Source: Patescibacteria group bacterium UBA5194
GTDB taxonomy: Bacteria; Patescibacteriota; Gracilibacteria; BD1-5; UBA6164
NCBI GenBank assembly: GCA_002412935.1
Contig: DHWA01000001.1
Location: forward strand, 26,421 to 63,711
Length of the DNA stretch: 37,291 bases
Direction: 5' to 3'
The position numbers and the translations under genes are program-made. The notes beneath the pieces are model-generated. The model saw only the letters and a program-made list of their open reading frames with translations. It did not search any database and was not told where the DNA came from. Positions 11,131-19,827 of this stretch are shown here, piece after piece (position 1 is the first letter of the stretch; each line of letters starts with the position of its first letter).

Positions 11131-11762
11131 TGAAAAATATACTTTTTGATATGGATTGAACATTATACTCGTTTGAAAATTGACAATATAAATGATCAAA
11201 GTTAGAGAGCGAGGTTCAGTTTAATGCTACGAAAATTCTAAAATCTTTAGAATGAGATAACTTTTTACAAAAATTTGAAGAAATAAAATCAAGATACTGA
11301 GAAGAATTTAGTTTGGCATTTGAAGAATTATATAAAATTAAAAAAGAAGATTATTTTAATAAAGTATGGGATATTTATCCAGATAAATTTATCTTAAATA
11401 ATAAAAATGTATTAGAAGTTTTTACATATTTAAAATGACTTTGATATGATATTTATTTAGTTTCAGAATCTCCACTTATTTGGATAAATAGAGTTTTATT
11501 TTTTCTTAAAATAAAATCATTATTATCTTGAATATATAGCTGACAATGAAATGAGAGGAAATCAAATTGATTATTATATGAAAAAGTAAAATCAAATATA
11601 TGAAGTAATCATTATATGGTTTGAGATCAAATAACTTCTGATATAATTATGTCAAAAAAATCATGATTTAAACCAATTTACATATCTGATAAACAAGAAC
11701 TAACTGATGAGGCAGAATATAATATCACATTATTAACTGATTTGTGTGATATAGTAAAATAG
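11130..11762 (+). CDS. HAD-superfamily hydrolase
   Basis: 210 residues; the start ATG overlaps the stop of the nucleoside hydrolase by one base, a sign of translational coupling. HAD motif I is LFDMDGTLY (residues 5-13), motif II is VSESP, and motif III/IV is the C-terminal MVGDQITSDIIMSKKSG. The cap is alpha-helical as in phosphoglycolate phosphatase or pyrimidine-nucleotidase relatives. A sugar- or nucleoside-phosphate phosphatase is likely; the substrate cannot be told. It is the last gene of the 5976-11762 run. Confidence 0.85.
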
Positions 11763-11789
11763 TAAATTAATCCTGATTTTAAAAATTAT

Positions 11790-11816
11790 TTGCAAAATTT
11801 AAAACATCTATATAAT
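11790..11816 (+). promoter_or_regulatory. Possible promoter of the pro operon
   Basis: TTGCAA (11790-11795) and TATAAT (11811-11816) with a 15-nt gap, 24 nt before the leader peptide start. The -10 is perfect; the spacing is short. Confidence 0.45.
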
Positions 11817-11840
11817 AAATTTATATTAACAACAAAAACT

Positions 11841-11909
11841 ATGCAAAAACTATTTACTACATCTTTACCTTGTCCGTTTTCACCCATCTATATGAAAATG
11901 ATATTTTAA
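11841..11909 (+). CDS. Proline leader peptide of the proCAB operon
   Basis: A 22-residue ORF with three Pro in seven residues (PCPFSP; codons CCT, CCG and CCC, covering different Pro codons). It ends at TAA inside the segment that can act as antiterminator, and the terminator and proC follow. By analogy with other amino-acid leaders, shortage of Pro-tRNA would stall the ribosome at 11868-11885 and favour readthrough. Proline attenuation in front of proC is not a textbook case, but the three elements fit. Confidence 0.75.
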   Translation: MQKLFTTSLPCPFSPIYMKMIF

Positions 11910-11935
11910 AGAGTGTAAAAATAAACTAACACGAG

Positions 11936-11968
11936 AAATCATTTTCAAAACATGAAAATGATTTTTTT
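11936..11968 (+). terminator. Attenuator terminator of the pro operon
   Basis: 12-bp stem AAATCATTTTCA (11936-11947) with TGAAAATGATTT (11953-11964), loop AAACA, then T. TGAAAATGAT at 11893-11902 is an exact copy of the 3' arm and can pair with ATCATTTTCA (11938-11947) instead, giving mutually exclusive antiterminator and terminator. Confidence 0.85.
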
Positions 11969-11990
11969 TATAATTTAAATAAACGAACTT

Positions 11991-12764
11991 ATGCAAATCC
12001 AATTCATCTGATGCTGAAATATGTGAGAAATAATATTACAATCAATTATCTCGAGTTGATACAACTCTAAAGATATATCTGTAAAAACTAAAACGGAAGA
12101 AAAAGAAATAGAGTTAAAAAAATTATACAATATAAATACCTGAGTAAATAATGAGTCTGATATATTGATTCTAGCAATAAAACCTAAACAATTCAATGAA
12201 CTTGACCTAAGTATTTTTAAAAAAAATATTTTAGTTATATCAATTATGGCTTGAATTTCTAAAGATAAAATTGAATCTAAAATAAATAGCGATAAGATAA
12301 TTAGAACAATGCCAAATACTCCTATGAGTGTATGAAAATGAGTTATTTGATATATTGAAACCGATAGTGTTACAAACAAAGAAAAAGATTTTTTTATACA
12401 AACTTTTTCAAAAAATTGAAAATTAATAGAGTGTAAAAATGAAGATGAAATTGATAAAATAACAGCTCTTTCTTGATCTTGACCAGCTTATTTTTATTAT
12501 TTTACTGAGATAATAAAACAAAAAGCAATAGAAATGTGATTTAGTGAAGAACAAGCAACTATAATTTCAAATAATACTTTTATCTGAGCATCAAATCTGC
12601 TAGAAAAAAGTAATCTTACGGTAGAACAACTTAGACAAAATATTACATCGCCGTGAGGTACAACAGAAAAGGCAATAGAAACATTTAAAAGAAATTGATT
12701 TAAAAAATGTATTACAGATGCAATAGATAATGCTTACAATAAAGCAAAAGATTTAAATAATTAA
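11991..12764 (+). CDS. proC: Pyrroline-5-carboxylate reductase
   Basis: 257 residues. It reduces 1-pyrroline-5-carboxylate to L-proline with NAD(P)H, the last step of proline synthesis. The N-terminal Rossmann motif is FIGCGNMGE; later come LAIKP, MPNTP, the substrate-site signature ALSGSGPAYFYYF (about 160-172) and TSPGGTTEKAIE. Length is typical. First gene of proC-proA-proB, controlled by the proline leader. The gap to proA is 11 nt. Confidence 0.95.
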
Positions 12765-12775
12765 TTTTTAAAAAT

Positions 12776-13984
12776 ATGCAAACTATACTAGAAAATCTAC
12801 AAAGAGTAAAAATAGCATCAAAGACACTTACTAATTTATCTTTTGAAAAAAGAAATAAGATAATAGGTGAAATCTGAAAAGCTATTATAAAAAACAAAGA
12901 ACTAATTAAGAGAGAAAATCAAAGAGACTTAGCAAATATGGATATAAGTAACCCTATGTATGATAGACTTCTCTTAAATGACGATAGAATCATATCTATT
13001 GGTAAATGATGTGATGAACTAGTAGAGATAAAAAATCCTTTAGAAAAATATAATCTAGAAGAAAAAATAGAAACAAAAGACTGACTCACAATTAAAAAAA
13101 TCTGAATTCCTCTATGAGTTGTGGCTTGCATATATGAAGCAAGACCAAATGTAACAATTGACTTGATTATTATGTGCATAAAATCATGAAATGCAGTTAT
13201 ACTTAGATGATGAAAAGAAGCTAAAAATTCAAATAAAATACTAATCGAAATAGTAAAAGATGTACTAAAAAATAATCTAGTTGATGAAAATCTAATTTAT
13301 AATTATCCTTTAAATAGGGAAGAGTTAAATATACTTTACAATGCAATCTGACTAGTTGATGTCATAATTCCAAGGTGATGAAGAAGCTTAATAGATAGTG
13401 TAAGAAAAAATTCTATAGTTCCAGTTATAGAAACTTGAGCTTGAGTAGTTCACTTATATCTAGATAATGATATAGAAAATGATTTTCTAAAAGCAATAGA
13501 TGTAATTATAAATGCAAAAATCAGTAGACCTTCTGTTTGTAATGCACTAGATACTTTATTAATAAATAAAAATATTTCTACAAAAAATATAACCTATTTA
13601 ATAAAAAATCTAAAACAAGCATGAATAATTATATTAGATAATTTAAATGATAATGATTATCATATTGAACAACTTTCAAATATGCTAAGTATAAAATATG
13701 TGAATAATATAGAAGAGGCTATAAATCATATAGATACTTATTCATCTCTACATAGTGATTGAATACTTAGCAATAATAAAGAAAATATTGAATTATTTTA
13801 TAAAAGTGTGAATTCTTCTGTAGTTTATGCAAATACTTCAACTAGGTTTTCTGATTGATCTTGTTTTTGATTTGGCTGAGAAATATGAATCTCAACCCAA
13901 AAACTTCATGCAAGATGACCTATGTGAGCTGAGAGTTTAGTTACATACAAATATGTAGTTGAATCTAATTTTAAAATTAGATAA
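12776..13984 (+). CDS. proA: Gamma-glutamyl phosphate reductase
   Basis: 402 residues. It reduces gamma-glutamyl phosphate to glutamate-5-semialdehyde with NADPH. Characteristic segments are IPLGVVACIYEARPNVTID, SGNAVILRGGKEAKNSN, PRGGRSLI, the catalytic cysteine in SRPSVCNALDTLL, and the C-terminal STRFSDGSCFGFGGEIGISTQKLHARGPMG (given in two halves here: STRFSDGS and IGISTQKLHARGPMG). Full length with no missing motif. Lies between proC and proB; ends 29 nt before proB. Confidence 0.96.
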
Positions 13985-14013
13985 ATAAAATTTTATATAT
14001 TAATTTCAAAAAT

Positions 14014-15075
14014 ATGACTAATAATATCTATGTAATCAAACTTTGATCAAATGTAATACTAGATGAAAATTGAATAAATAAAAGTGTAATGACTAATCTA
14101 ACTAGAGAAGTTGATTTATTACAAAAAGCATGACACAAAGTCTTGATAGTGAGTTCTGGAGCAATATGACTATGAAAGAAAAATCTATGACAAAATACAA
14201 TAAAATGATTAACTACAATTGAAGCCTGACAAGTTTTTTCTAGTATTTGACAAGCAACTTTGATGGATGTGTATATATCATACTTTGGGAAATACAATAT
14301 AAAGGTATCTCAAGCTCTTCTAACACGTAGAGATTTTCAAGATAGGGAAAGATACAATTCTATGAAAAAAGTAATGCTTAACAGTCTAGAATTATGAATT
14401 ATTCCCATAATAAATGAAAATGATGTATTGCCTCAAGAAGAGTTGGATTTTTCAGACAATGATGAATTATCAGCTTTGATCGCAGCTATGATTTGAGCAA
14501 ATAATCTAATTATCTTATCAAATATAGATTGATTATATGATAAGTATCCATGATGAAATCTAATAAAAGAAGTAACTAAAATAGATGAAAATATACTTAG
14601 AATGGTATGAAAAGATAAATCAAGTATGTGAAAATGATGAATGGAAAGCAAACTAAAAATAGCTGAAATGATAATGGATTTATGAATAAAAATGTATCTT
14701 GCAAATTGAAAACAGGAAGATATAATTACAAAAATTATAAAATGAGAAAATCCTTGAACTTTATTTGAATCTCAAAGTGAAAAAAAAGTAGATTCTCTTA
14801 GAAAATGGCTAAAAGCATGAGCTGTACCAACTTGAAAAATGCAAGTTAGTACAATAATTGCAGATTTATTAAGAAACTGAAAAAGAGCATCACTTCTTGA
14901 AATCTGAGTAGAAAAAATAGAAAAAGAATTTATAAAATGAGATGTAGTAAATGTATGTGACGAGCATGGCTGTTGCCTCTGATATGGTATCGCTAAAATT
15001 GATAGTAAAGAAATAGATAAATTTAGTGATGATAAAAAAATTGTTATACATACAGATTATTTTATTAATATATAA
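14014..15075 (+). CDS. proB: Glutamate 5-kinase with PUA domain
   Basis: 353 residues. It phosphorylates glutamate with ATP, the committed step of proline synthesis. The amino-acid kinase domain has VIKLGSNV (P-loop lysine), VSSGAIGLG, NENDVLPQ, DNDELSALIAAMI and LSNIDGLY; the C-terminal PUA domain is about residues 270-353 (KRASLLEIGVEKIEKEF, GDVVNVCDEHG). The PUA domain matches the long bacterial form. The next gene starts 3 nt after the stop. Confidence 0.96.
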
Positions 15076-15078
15076 ATT

Positions 15079-15984
15079 ATGAAATTAAACATAGAAAAAC
15101 TGTTAATGGAAGTGCCCATTACAAAAATTAATCATATACAAGATAATGAAGTTTATACTGTTTTGGAAAAATTTAATATGTGTGGAAGTATAAAAGTAAA
15201 AGCTGTTTACTGGATTTTAAAAAAAGCATTAGAAGAAGGAAAACTAGACAAATCTAAAATAGTCTTAGAAGCATCCAGTGGTAATACTGCTATATCTTTA
15301 GCTTATTTATCTAATTTATTTGATTTAAAAGTAGAACTAGTAATCCCAGAAAATACTGCTCCTTGTAAGAAAAAACTAATCAAATCATATTGAGCCAAGC
15401 TTATTGAAGTTCCTTGAGTTACAGATGATGCGATAGAATACAGAGATAAACTATACAAAGAAAATCCTACAAAATATTTTCTACCTGATCAATTTAATAA
15501 TATAGATAATTTAGAGGCTCATTATAATCTAACATGACCTCATATAGATAAGAAAATAGGAAAGATTGATTTTTTTGTAGCTTGACTAGGAACAACAGGA
15601 ACCCTACTTTGAACAGCAAAATATCTAAAAGAAAAATACCCGGAAATAAAGATAATTGCAATAAATCCACTAGATAAAATTGAATGAATAAAAGATTATA
15701 ACATTATCAGAAATATAGGACAATTTTACAAAGATTATAAATATTTAATAGATGAAGTTATAGAAGTAAGTTATCTAGATGATGCCATACCATGAGTAAA
15801 TGCATATATAGAAGAATGATATTTTAATTGAATTTCTTCATGAGCTATACTTTCTTGAACTAAAAAATATCTAGAATGAAAAAAATGATTAAAGTGAGTT
15901 ATAATAGCACCAGATTGAGGAGATTATTATTTTTCAGAACTTATGAAATACATAGACAAAGACAAAATAAAGTGATGTAAGTAA
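15079..15984 (+). CDS. PLP-dependent cysteine-synthase-like enzyme (CysK/CysM family)
   Basis: 301 residues, fold type II PLP enzyme. The PLP lysine is in CGSIKVKA, and the phosphate/substrate loop is LEASSGNTAISLA (family SGNTG). AGLGTTGTLLGTAKYL is the GTGGT-type PLP phosphate loop and GISSGAILSG the C-terminal signature. It probably adds sulfide (or another nucleophile) to O-acetyl- or O-phosphoserine to make cysteine. N-terminal and substrate-loop sequences deviate from typical CysK (NMCGS instead of NPTGS), so relatives such as diaminopropionate or cyanoalanine synthases cannot be excluded. It sits 3 nt after proB in a proline-controlled transcript, an odd place for cysteine synthesis. 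It uses GGA/GGT early and TGA later. Confidence 0.8.
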
Positions 15985-15990
15985 AAAAAA

Positions 15991-16018
15991 TTGACATTTT
16001 AAAATAAAAAAATATTAT
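15991..16018 (+). promoter_or_regulatory. Promoter of the racemase transcript
   Basis: TTGACA (15991-15996) and TATTAT (16013-16018), gap 16 nt, 29 nt before the leader peptide. Confidence 0.65.
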
Positions 16019-16046
16019 AAATTTACTATTTAATTATTAGATATCT

Positions 16047-16130
16047 ATGTTTAATAAATTTAATTTAATTCTAGTGGTACTCGTAACTTTTAGGAAAAAC
16101 CTAAGAGATATTTATCGTGAATTGAATTAA
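16047..16130 (+). CDS. Branched-chain amino-acid leader peptide
   Basis: A 27-residue ORF with seven Leu, Ile or Val in a row (LILVVLV, residues 7-13). A terminator follows at 16154-16189 and a racemase-like gene after that. AAACCTAAGAGA (16096-16107) can pair with TCTCT...AGGTTT inside the terminator (16157-16169) as antiterminator. Its design is the same as that of the two Leu leaders downstream. Confidence 0.75.
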   Translation: MFNKFNLILVVLVTFRKNLRDIYRELN

Positions 16131-16153
16131 TTAAATAGTTTTACGATTTTTAT

Positions 16154-16189
16154 AACTCTCTGAAGGTTTACTTACAGAGAGTTTTTTTT
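16154..16189 (+). terminator. Attenuator terminator before the racemase-like gene
   Basis: Stem AACTCTCTG (16154-16162) with CAGAGAGTT (16175-16183), loop of 12 nt, then eight T. The AACTCTCT/AGAGAGTT core is shared with the terminators at 17080 and 17598. Confidence 0.8.
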
Positions 16190-16210
16190 ATTTTTAATCT
16201 TTTAAAAAAC

Positions 16211-16903
16211 ATGAAAACAATTTGACTTATTTGATGAATGAGCTGGGAATCCTCACTAGAATATTATCGTCTAATTAATGAACAAATTAAAGAAAAACTT
16301 TGATGATTACATTCTGCAAAAATTTTGATGTATTCAGTAGATTTTGATGAAATAGAAAAACTTCAACATCAATGAAATTGGAAAGAATTAACAAGATTAA
16401 TAATAGATGCTGCAAAAAAGTTAGAAAAGTGAGGTGCTGATTTCATTTTAATTTGTACAAATACTATGCATAAAGTAGCTGAAGATGTTCAAAATAATAT
16501 TAACATCCCACTTATACATATAGCAGATGCAACTGCAGAAAAAATTAAAAATAAATGATTGAAAAAAATTGGTCTTTTATGAACAAAATTTACAATGGAA
16601 GAAGATTTTTATAAATGAATATTAGAAAAAAAATATAATTTTGATGTTATTATTCCTAATAACAAAGATAGACAATGTATTCATGATATAATTTATAATG
16701 AATTATGCCTAGGAAAAATAAATAAATATTCAAAAGATAAATATATTGAAATTATAAATAAACTAGTTAAAGAATGAGCTGAATGAATAATTTTGGGATG
16801 TACTGAGATTCCATTATTAATAAAACAAGAAGATATAAATATATTATTATTTGATACAACTAGTATTCATGCTGAATCAGCTAGTGATTTAGCATTAAAA
16901 TAA
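16211..16903 (+). CDS. Amino-acid racemase of the aspartate/glutamate racemase family
   Basis: 230 residues. The N-terminus IGLIGGMSWESSLEYYRLIN is that of the YgeA/RacX aspartate-racemase branch. The two catalytic cysteines are present: ICTNTMHK (about residue 82) and LGCTEIPLL (about 196). Cofactor-independent racemases of this branch convert L- to D-amino acids for the cell wall or as signals; RacX/YgeA accept several amino acids. Because the gene stands directly behind an Ile/Leu/Val leader peptide and attenuator, its substrate may be a branched-chain amino acid rather than aspartate (inference). Confidence 0.85.
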
Positions 16904-16921
16904 TTTTATCTAAAAAAATAT

Positions 16922-16948
16922 TTGACATTTTTAAATTATACATATAAT
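16922..16948 (+). promoter_or_regulatory. Promoter of the Leu-attenuated small gene
   Basis: TTGACA (16922-16927) and TATAAT (16943-16948), gap 15 nt, 30 nt before the leader peptide start. Confidence 0.6.
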
Positions 16949-16978
16949 CACTTTAATTATTTAATTTTAAAAATAATT

Positions 16979-17056
16979 ATGATACAAAAAACTAATTTAC
17001 TACTTCTGACTCTTCTTCTAGGAAACAAACCTAAGAGTTATTTTGTCGTAAGTTAA
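16979..17056 (+). CDS. Leucine leader peptide 1
   Basis: A 25-residue ORF with LLLLTLLL at residues 7-14: seven Leu, using TTA, CTA, CTT and CTG. CCTAAGAG (17030-17037), inside the ORF after the Leu codons, can pair with CTCTTAGG in the terminator 5' arm (17084-17091). The stretch TTTTGTCGTAA near the stop recurs at leader 2. Confidence 0.85.
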   Translation: MIQKTNLLLLTLLLGNKPKSYFVVS

Positions 17057-17079
17057 TTTTAAACTAATTAAACTATACA

Positions 17080-17112
17080 AACTCTCTTAGGTAAAACTAA
17101 GAGAGTTTTTTT
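17080..17112 (+). terminator. Leu attenuator terminator 1
   Basis: Stem AACTCTCTTAG (17080-17090) with CTAAGAGAGTT (17097-17107), 6-nt loop, then T. Confidence 0.87.
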
Positions 17113-17132
17113 ATTTTTTTATTTTTTTAAAT

Positions 17133-17456
17133 ATGGCTGAAATAAATACAGCAAGCATAATAAATGGCTATACTAATCAAAAAGATGTTATAATTACATT
17201 AAATACAGAATTGTGAAAAATAGTAATAAGAGAAACATTGGGCTTTAAAAATTGAGTTAAAAAAATACTTGAGACTAATTGAATAGACGTTGCAAATATA
17301 ACTCAATCTTCAATTAACCAAGCCATAGAAACTTTATTATGATATATAACTAAAAAAATGTGATGAATTACTAAATGATATACATCAGAAAGTTTTGAAT
17401 TTTGAAAAGATGGTATATCTATAAAAAGCTCTATAACTGTAATGGAAGCAAACTAA
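17133..17456 (+). CDS. Unknown 107-residue protein under leucine attenuation
   Basis: Starts 21 nt after the attenuator's T-run and ends at TAA 17454. The protein has no signal peptide, membrane segment or recognised motif; the C-terminal half reads like an alternating beta-sheet (ESFEFGKDGISIKSSITV). I know no family. A second Leu leader peptide follows, so this small gene has leucine control of its own, separate from leuA. It might be a leucine-pathway accessory, but the sequence does not tell. Confidence 0.65.
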
Positions 17457-17492
17457 AAAAACTACTATTTATTTAATTATTAAAAAAGAATT

Positions 17493-17573
17493 ATGACATA
17501 TAAAACTAATTTACTACTTTTAACTCTACTTCTAGTCCTCAAAACTAAGAGATTTATTTTTGTCGTAAATTAA
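17493..17573 (+). CDS. Leucine leader peptide 2 (leuA leader)
   Basis: A 26-residue ORF with LLLLTLLLVL at residues 7-16, eight Leu and one Val. It is a near copy of leader 1 in protein and DNA. ACTAAGAGA (17533-17541) can pair with TCTCTTAGT of the terminator (17601-17609). leuA follows. I see no clear promoter between 17457 and 17492, so leuA may be transcribed from upstream or from a weak promoter. Confidence 0.85.
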   Translation: MTYKTNLLLLTLLLVLKTKRFIFVVN

Positions 17574-17597
17574 TTTTATATTACATAATTTACAAAA

Positions 17598-17632
17598 AAC
17601 TCTCTTAGTTATAAGCTAAAGAGAGTTTTTTT
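17598..17632 (+). terminator. Leu attenuator terminator 2 (leuA)
   Basis: 5' arm AACTCTCTTAG (17598-17608), 7-nt loop, 3' arm CTAAAGAGAGTT (17616-17627) with one bulged A, then T. Confidence 0.82.
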
Positions 17633-17653
17633 ATTTTTTAATTTTAAATATAT

Positions 17654-19348
17654 ATGAATACAAATACCCAAAATACATCGTCTATAGATGAAAAAATTAC
17701 TCGATTTTGAGAATTAGCAAAGAAAAAATACCAAATACCAGCAAATTCTGAATTTAAATTATCAGATAGAACATGGCCTGATAAAGATATAGAAAAAGCC
17801 CCTATTTGGTGTAGTGTAGATTTAAGAGATGGTAATCAATCTATTGAAAATCCAATGAATATAGAACAAAAATTGGAATATTTTAATATATTAGTTCAAA
17901 TGTGATTTAAAGAAATTGAAGTATGATATCCATGAGCCTCAACTAATGATGATGAATTTATAAAAAAATTAATAAAGGAAAAATTAATTCCTGATGATGT
18001 TAAAATACAAGTATTAACACCTTGTATAGAAAAAAATATTAAAAAATCTAGAGAAATTTTAAAATGAGCTAAAAATGTAATTATTCATTTATATAATCCT
18101 ACTTCACCTATACAAAGAAAAGTTGTGTTTGAAAGATCAAAAGAAGAAACAATAGAATTGGCAGAAAAATGAGTAGATTGGATAAAAAAATATTTTAATA
18201 ATTTTGAGTGAAATTTACAATTACAGTATTCACCAGAAAGTTTTACATGAACAGAAATTAAATTTGCTGAGGAAATATGTAAAAGAGTAATTAATAAATG
18301 GGATTCTTTTTGATGAAAAGATATAATCTTTAATTTACCTGCTACTGTTGAAAACTCAACTCCAGATAAATATGCAGATAAAATTGAATATATGAGTAAA
18401 AGTATAAAAGGATTTATGGAAGAAAATAAAAGTAAAGTAAAAGCTATTATAAGTGCTCATGTTCACAACGATAGATGAACAGCAATTGCATCTACTGAAT
18501 TAGCTATAAAAGCCTGAGCGGATAGAGTAGAGTGAATTATATGAGTACCTAACTGAGAAAGAAGTTGAAATACAGATATATGAACAGTTGCTTTAAATAT
18601 GTTTACCCATTGAATTCCTCCATGATTAGATTTAAGTAATATATGAGAAATCTCTAAAAAAATATCCGAAATAATAAAAATCCCAATACATCCGAGGTAT
18701 CCCTATACATGAGAATTAGTTCATACAGCTTATAGTTGAGGTCATCAAGATGCAATTAAAAAATGATTAGATAAACAAAAAGAAAGAGAAAAAAACTGAG
18801 ATATATTTTGGAATGTACCATATTTACCAATTGATCCAAAAGATATTTGATATAAAATTGATATAAGAATAACTTCACAATCTGGAGTATCCTGAATAAT
18901 ATATATATTAAATGAAAGTTGATATAATATTCCTGAAGATATGAAAAAAAGTATTAAAACTATATTTGAACCAATTATAAAAAAATTACCTTGAATATTA
19001 CCTCATGAAGAAATAAAAGAAATTTTTAAAGAGAACTTTGTAAATGTAAATTCACCTATTTCAATAGATTCATTTGATTTTGATAAAATATGAAAAGATT
19101 GAAAAAGAAAATGAAATGGAACAATAAATGAAGTATCAAATTATATATGAGAAACATTTAGTATTCCATTCGAAATTAAATCTTACATTGAAAAAAATCA
19201 ATCAGAATGAAGAAATGCAAATGCAGTAACTTATTTTGAAATTGAATATAACAAAAAAATCTATTTTTGATGTTGAATAGATAAAGATATTGAAGTTTCA
19301 GCATTAAAATGATTAATTAGTACAATAAATATAGCCTTAAGAAAATAA
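17654..19348 (+). CDS. leuA: 2-isopropylmalate synthase
   Basis: 564 residues. It condenses acetyl-CoA with 2-oxoisovalerate, the first step of leucine synthesis. The start of the barrel is APIWCSVDLRDGNQSIENPM, and the metal ligands are Asp in LRDG and the histidines of AHVHNDRGTAIA. GVPNGERSGNTD precedes the C-terminal regulatory domain (about 430-564), which usually binds leucine for feedback inhibition. Length and the TWPDKDIEKAPIWC start match the long yeast/actinobacterial LeuA type (TIGR00970) rather than the E. coli type. Controlled by the leucine attenuator. No leuB, leuC or leuD is in the window. Confidence 0.95.
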
Positions 19349-19356
19349 AAATTCTT

Positions 19357-19413
19357 TTGACTTCTTACTTTAATTAGATAAAGTGTAAATATACTACTTT
19401 ATCTAATTAAAGT
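19357..19413 (+). promoter_or_regulatory. Promoter/operator of the YerC-like repressor gene
   Basis: TTGACT (19357-19362), box ACTTTAATTAGATAAAGT (19367-19384), block TGTAAATAT (19384-19392), box ACTTTATCTAATTAAAGT (19396-19413), then ATG at 19419. The second box is the exact reverse complement of the first. Same plan as at hisD. Bound repressor would cover the promoter, so autoregulation is likely. Confidence 0.78.
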
Positions 19414-19418
19414 TTTTT

Positions 19419-19742
19419 ATGCAAGAGAAAGAATTAGAAAAACAATTTTCTGAAATATGTGAGATACTAGCAACTATAAATAATAGAAATGATATTTATA
19501 GTTTTTTAAGAGATTTATTATCTAAAAATGAGATTTTAGAGTTTTCAAATAGATTTGAAGTTGCTAAAATGCTTGATGATAAAATTAGTTATGTAAATAT
19601 AGAAGGGAAGACTGGTATGAGTTCTACAACAATAGCAAGAATTTCTAAATTTCTAAATTGAGAAAATAAATGATATAAAAATGCCATAGAATTACTAAAA
19701 GCAATTTCAAAAAAACACCATGAAGGCCATCATTCTTGATAA
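19419..19742 (+). CDS. YerC/TrpR-family transcriptional repressor, probable histidine regulator, His-rich tail
   Basis: 107 residues. Helix-turn-helix of the TrpR superfamily (YerC/YecD branch): LRDLLSKNEILEFSNRFEVAKML followed by GKTGMSSTTIARISKFLNGENKGYK (two parts of one domain, about residues 28-88). Firmicute relatives have been proposed to regulate histidine genes. Its operator also precedes hisD, which supports that. The last residues are KKHHEGHHSG, four His in five codons after the DNA-binding domain; they coincide with the start of an attenuator, so the 3' end doubles as a leader peptide. Table 25 is needed: the standard code would stop at 19659 and lose the tail. The natural stop is TAA 19740. 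Confidence 0.85.
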
Positions 19743-19808
19743 TGGTATTTTTTGATGTTATATACATTTTTAAGCATTATCAGGATTTAAACTGATAATG
19801 CTTTTTTT
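19737..19808 (+). terminator. His attenuator overlapping the 3' end of the repressor gene
   Basis: Terminator: AAGCATTATCAG (19772-19783), 8-nt loop, CTGATAATGCTT (19792-19803), T-run. Antiterminator: TGATAATG (19737-19744, covering the last Gly codon and the stop) pairs perfectly with CATTATCA (19775-19782). The His codons CAC CAT GAA GGC CAT CAT lie immediately upstream (19716-19733), where a stalled ribosome would bias the choice. GGCCAT...ATGGT can form the competing 1:2 stem. Confidence 0.78.
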
Positions 19809-19827
19809 ATTTTCTAAAATTTTAATT

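Noticed and set aside
11975..12379. 134-codon minus-strand ORF over the start of proC
   Set aside because: Antisense of proC; it also covers the attenuator T-run, and proC has clear family motifs.
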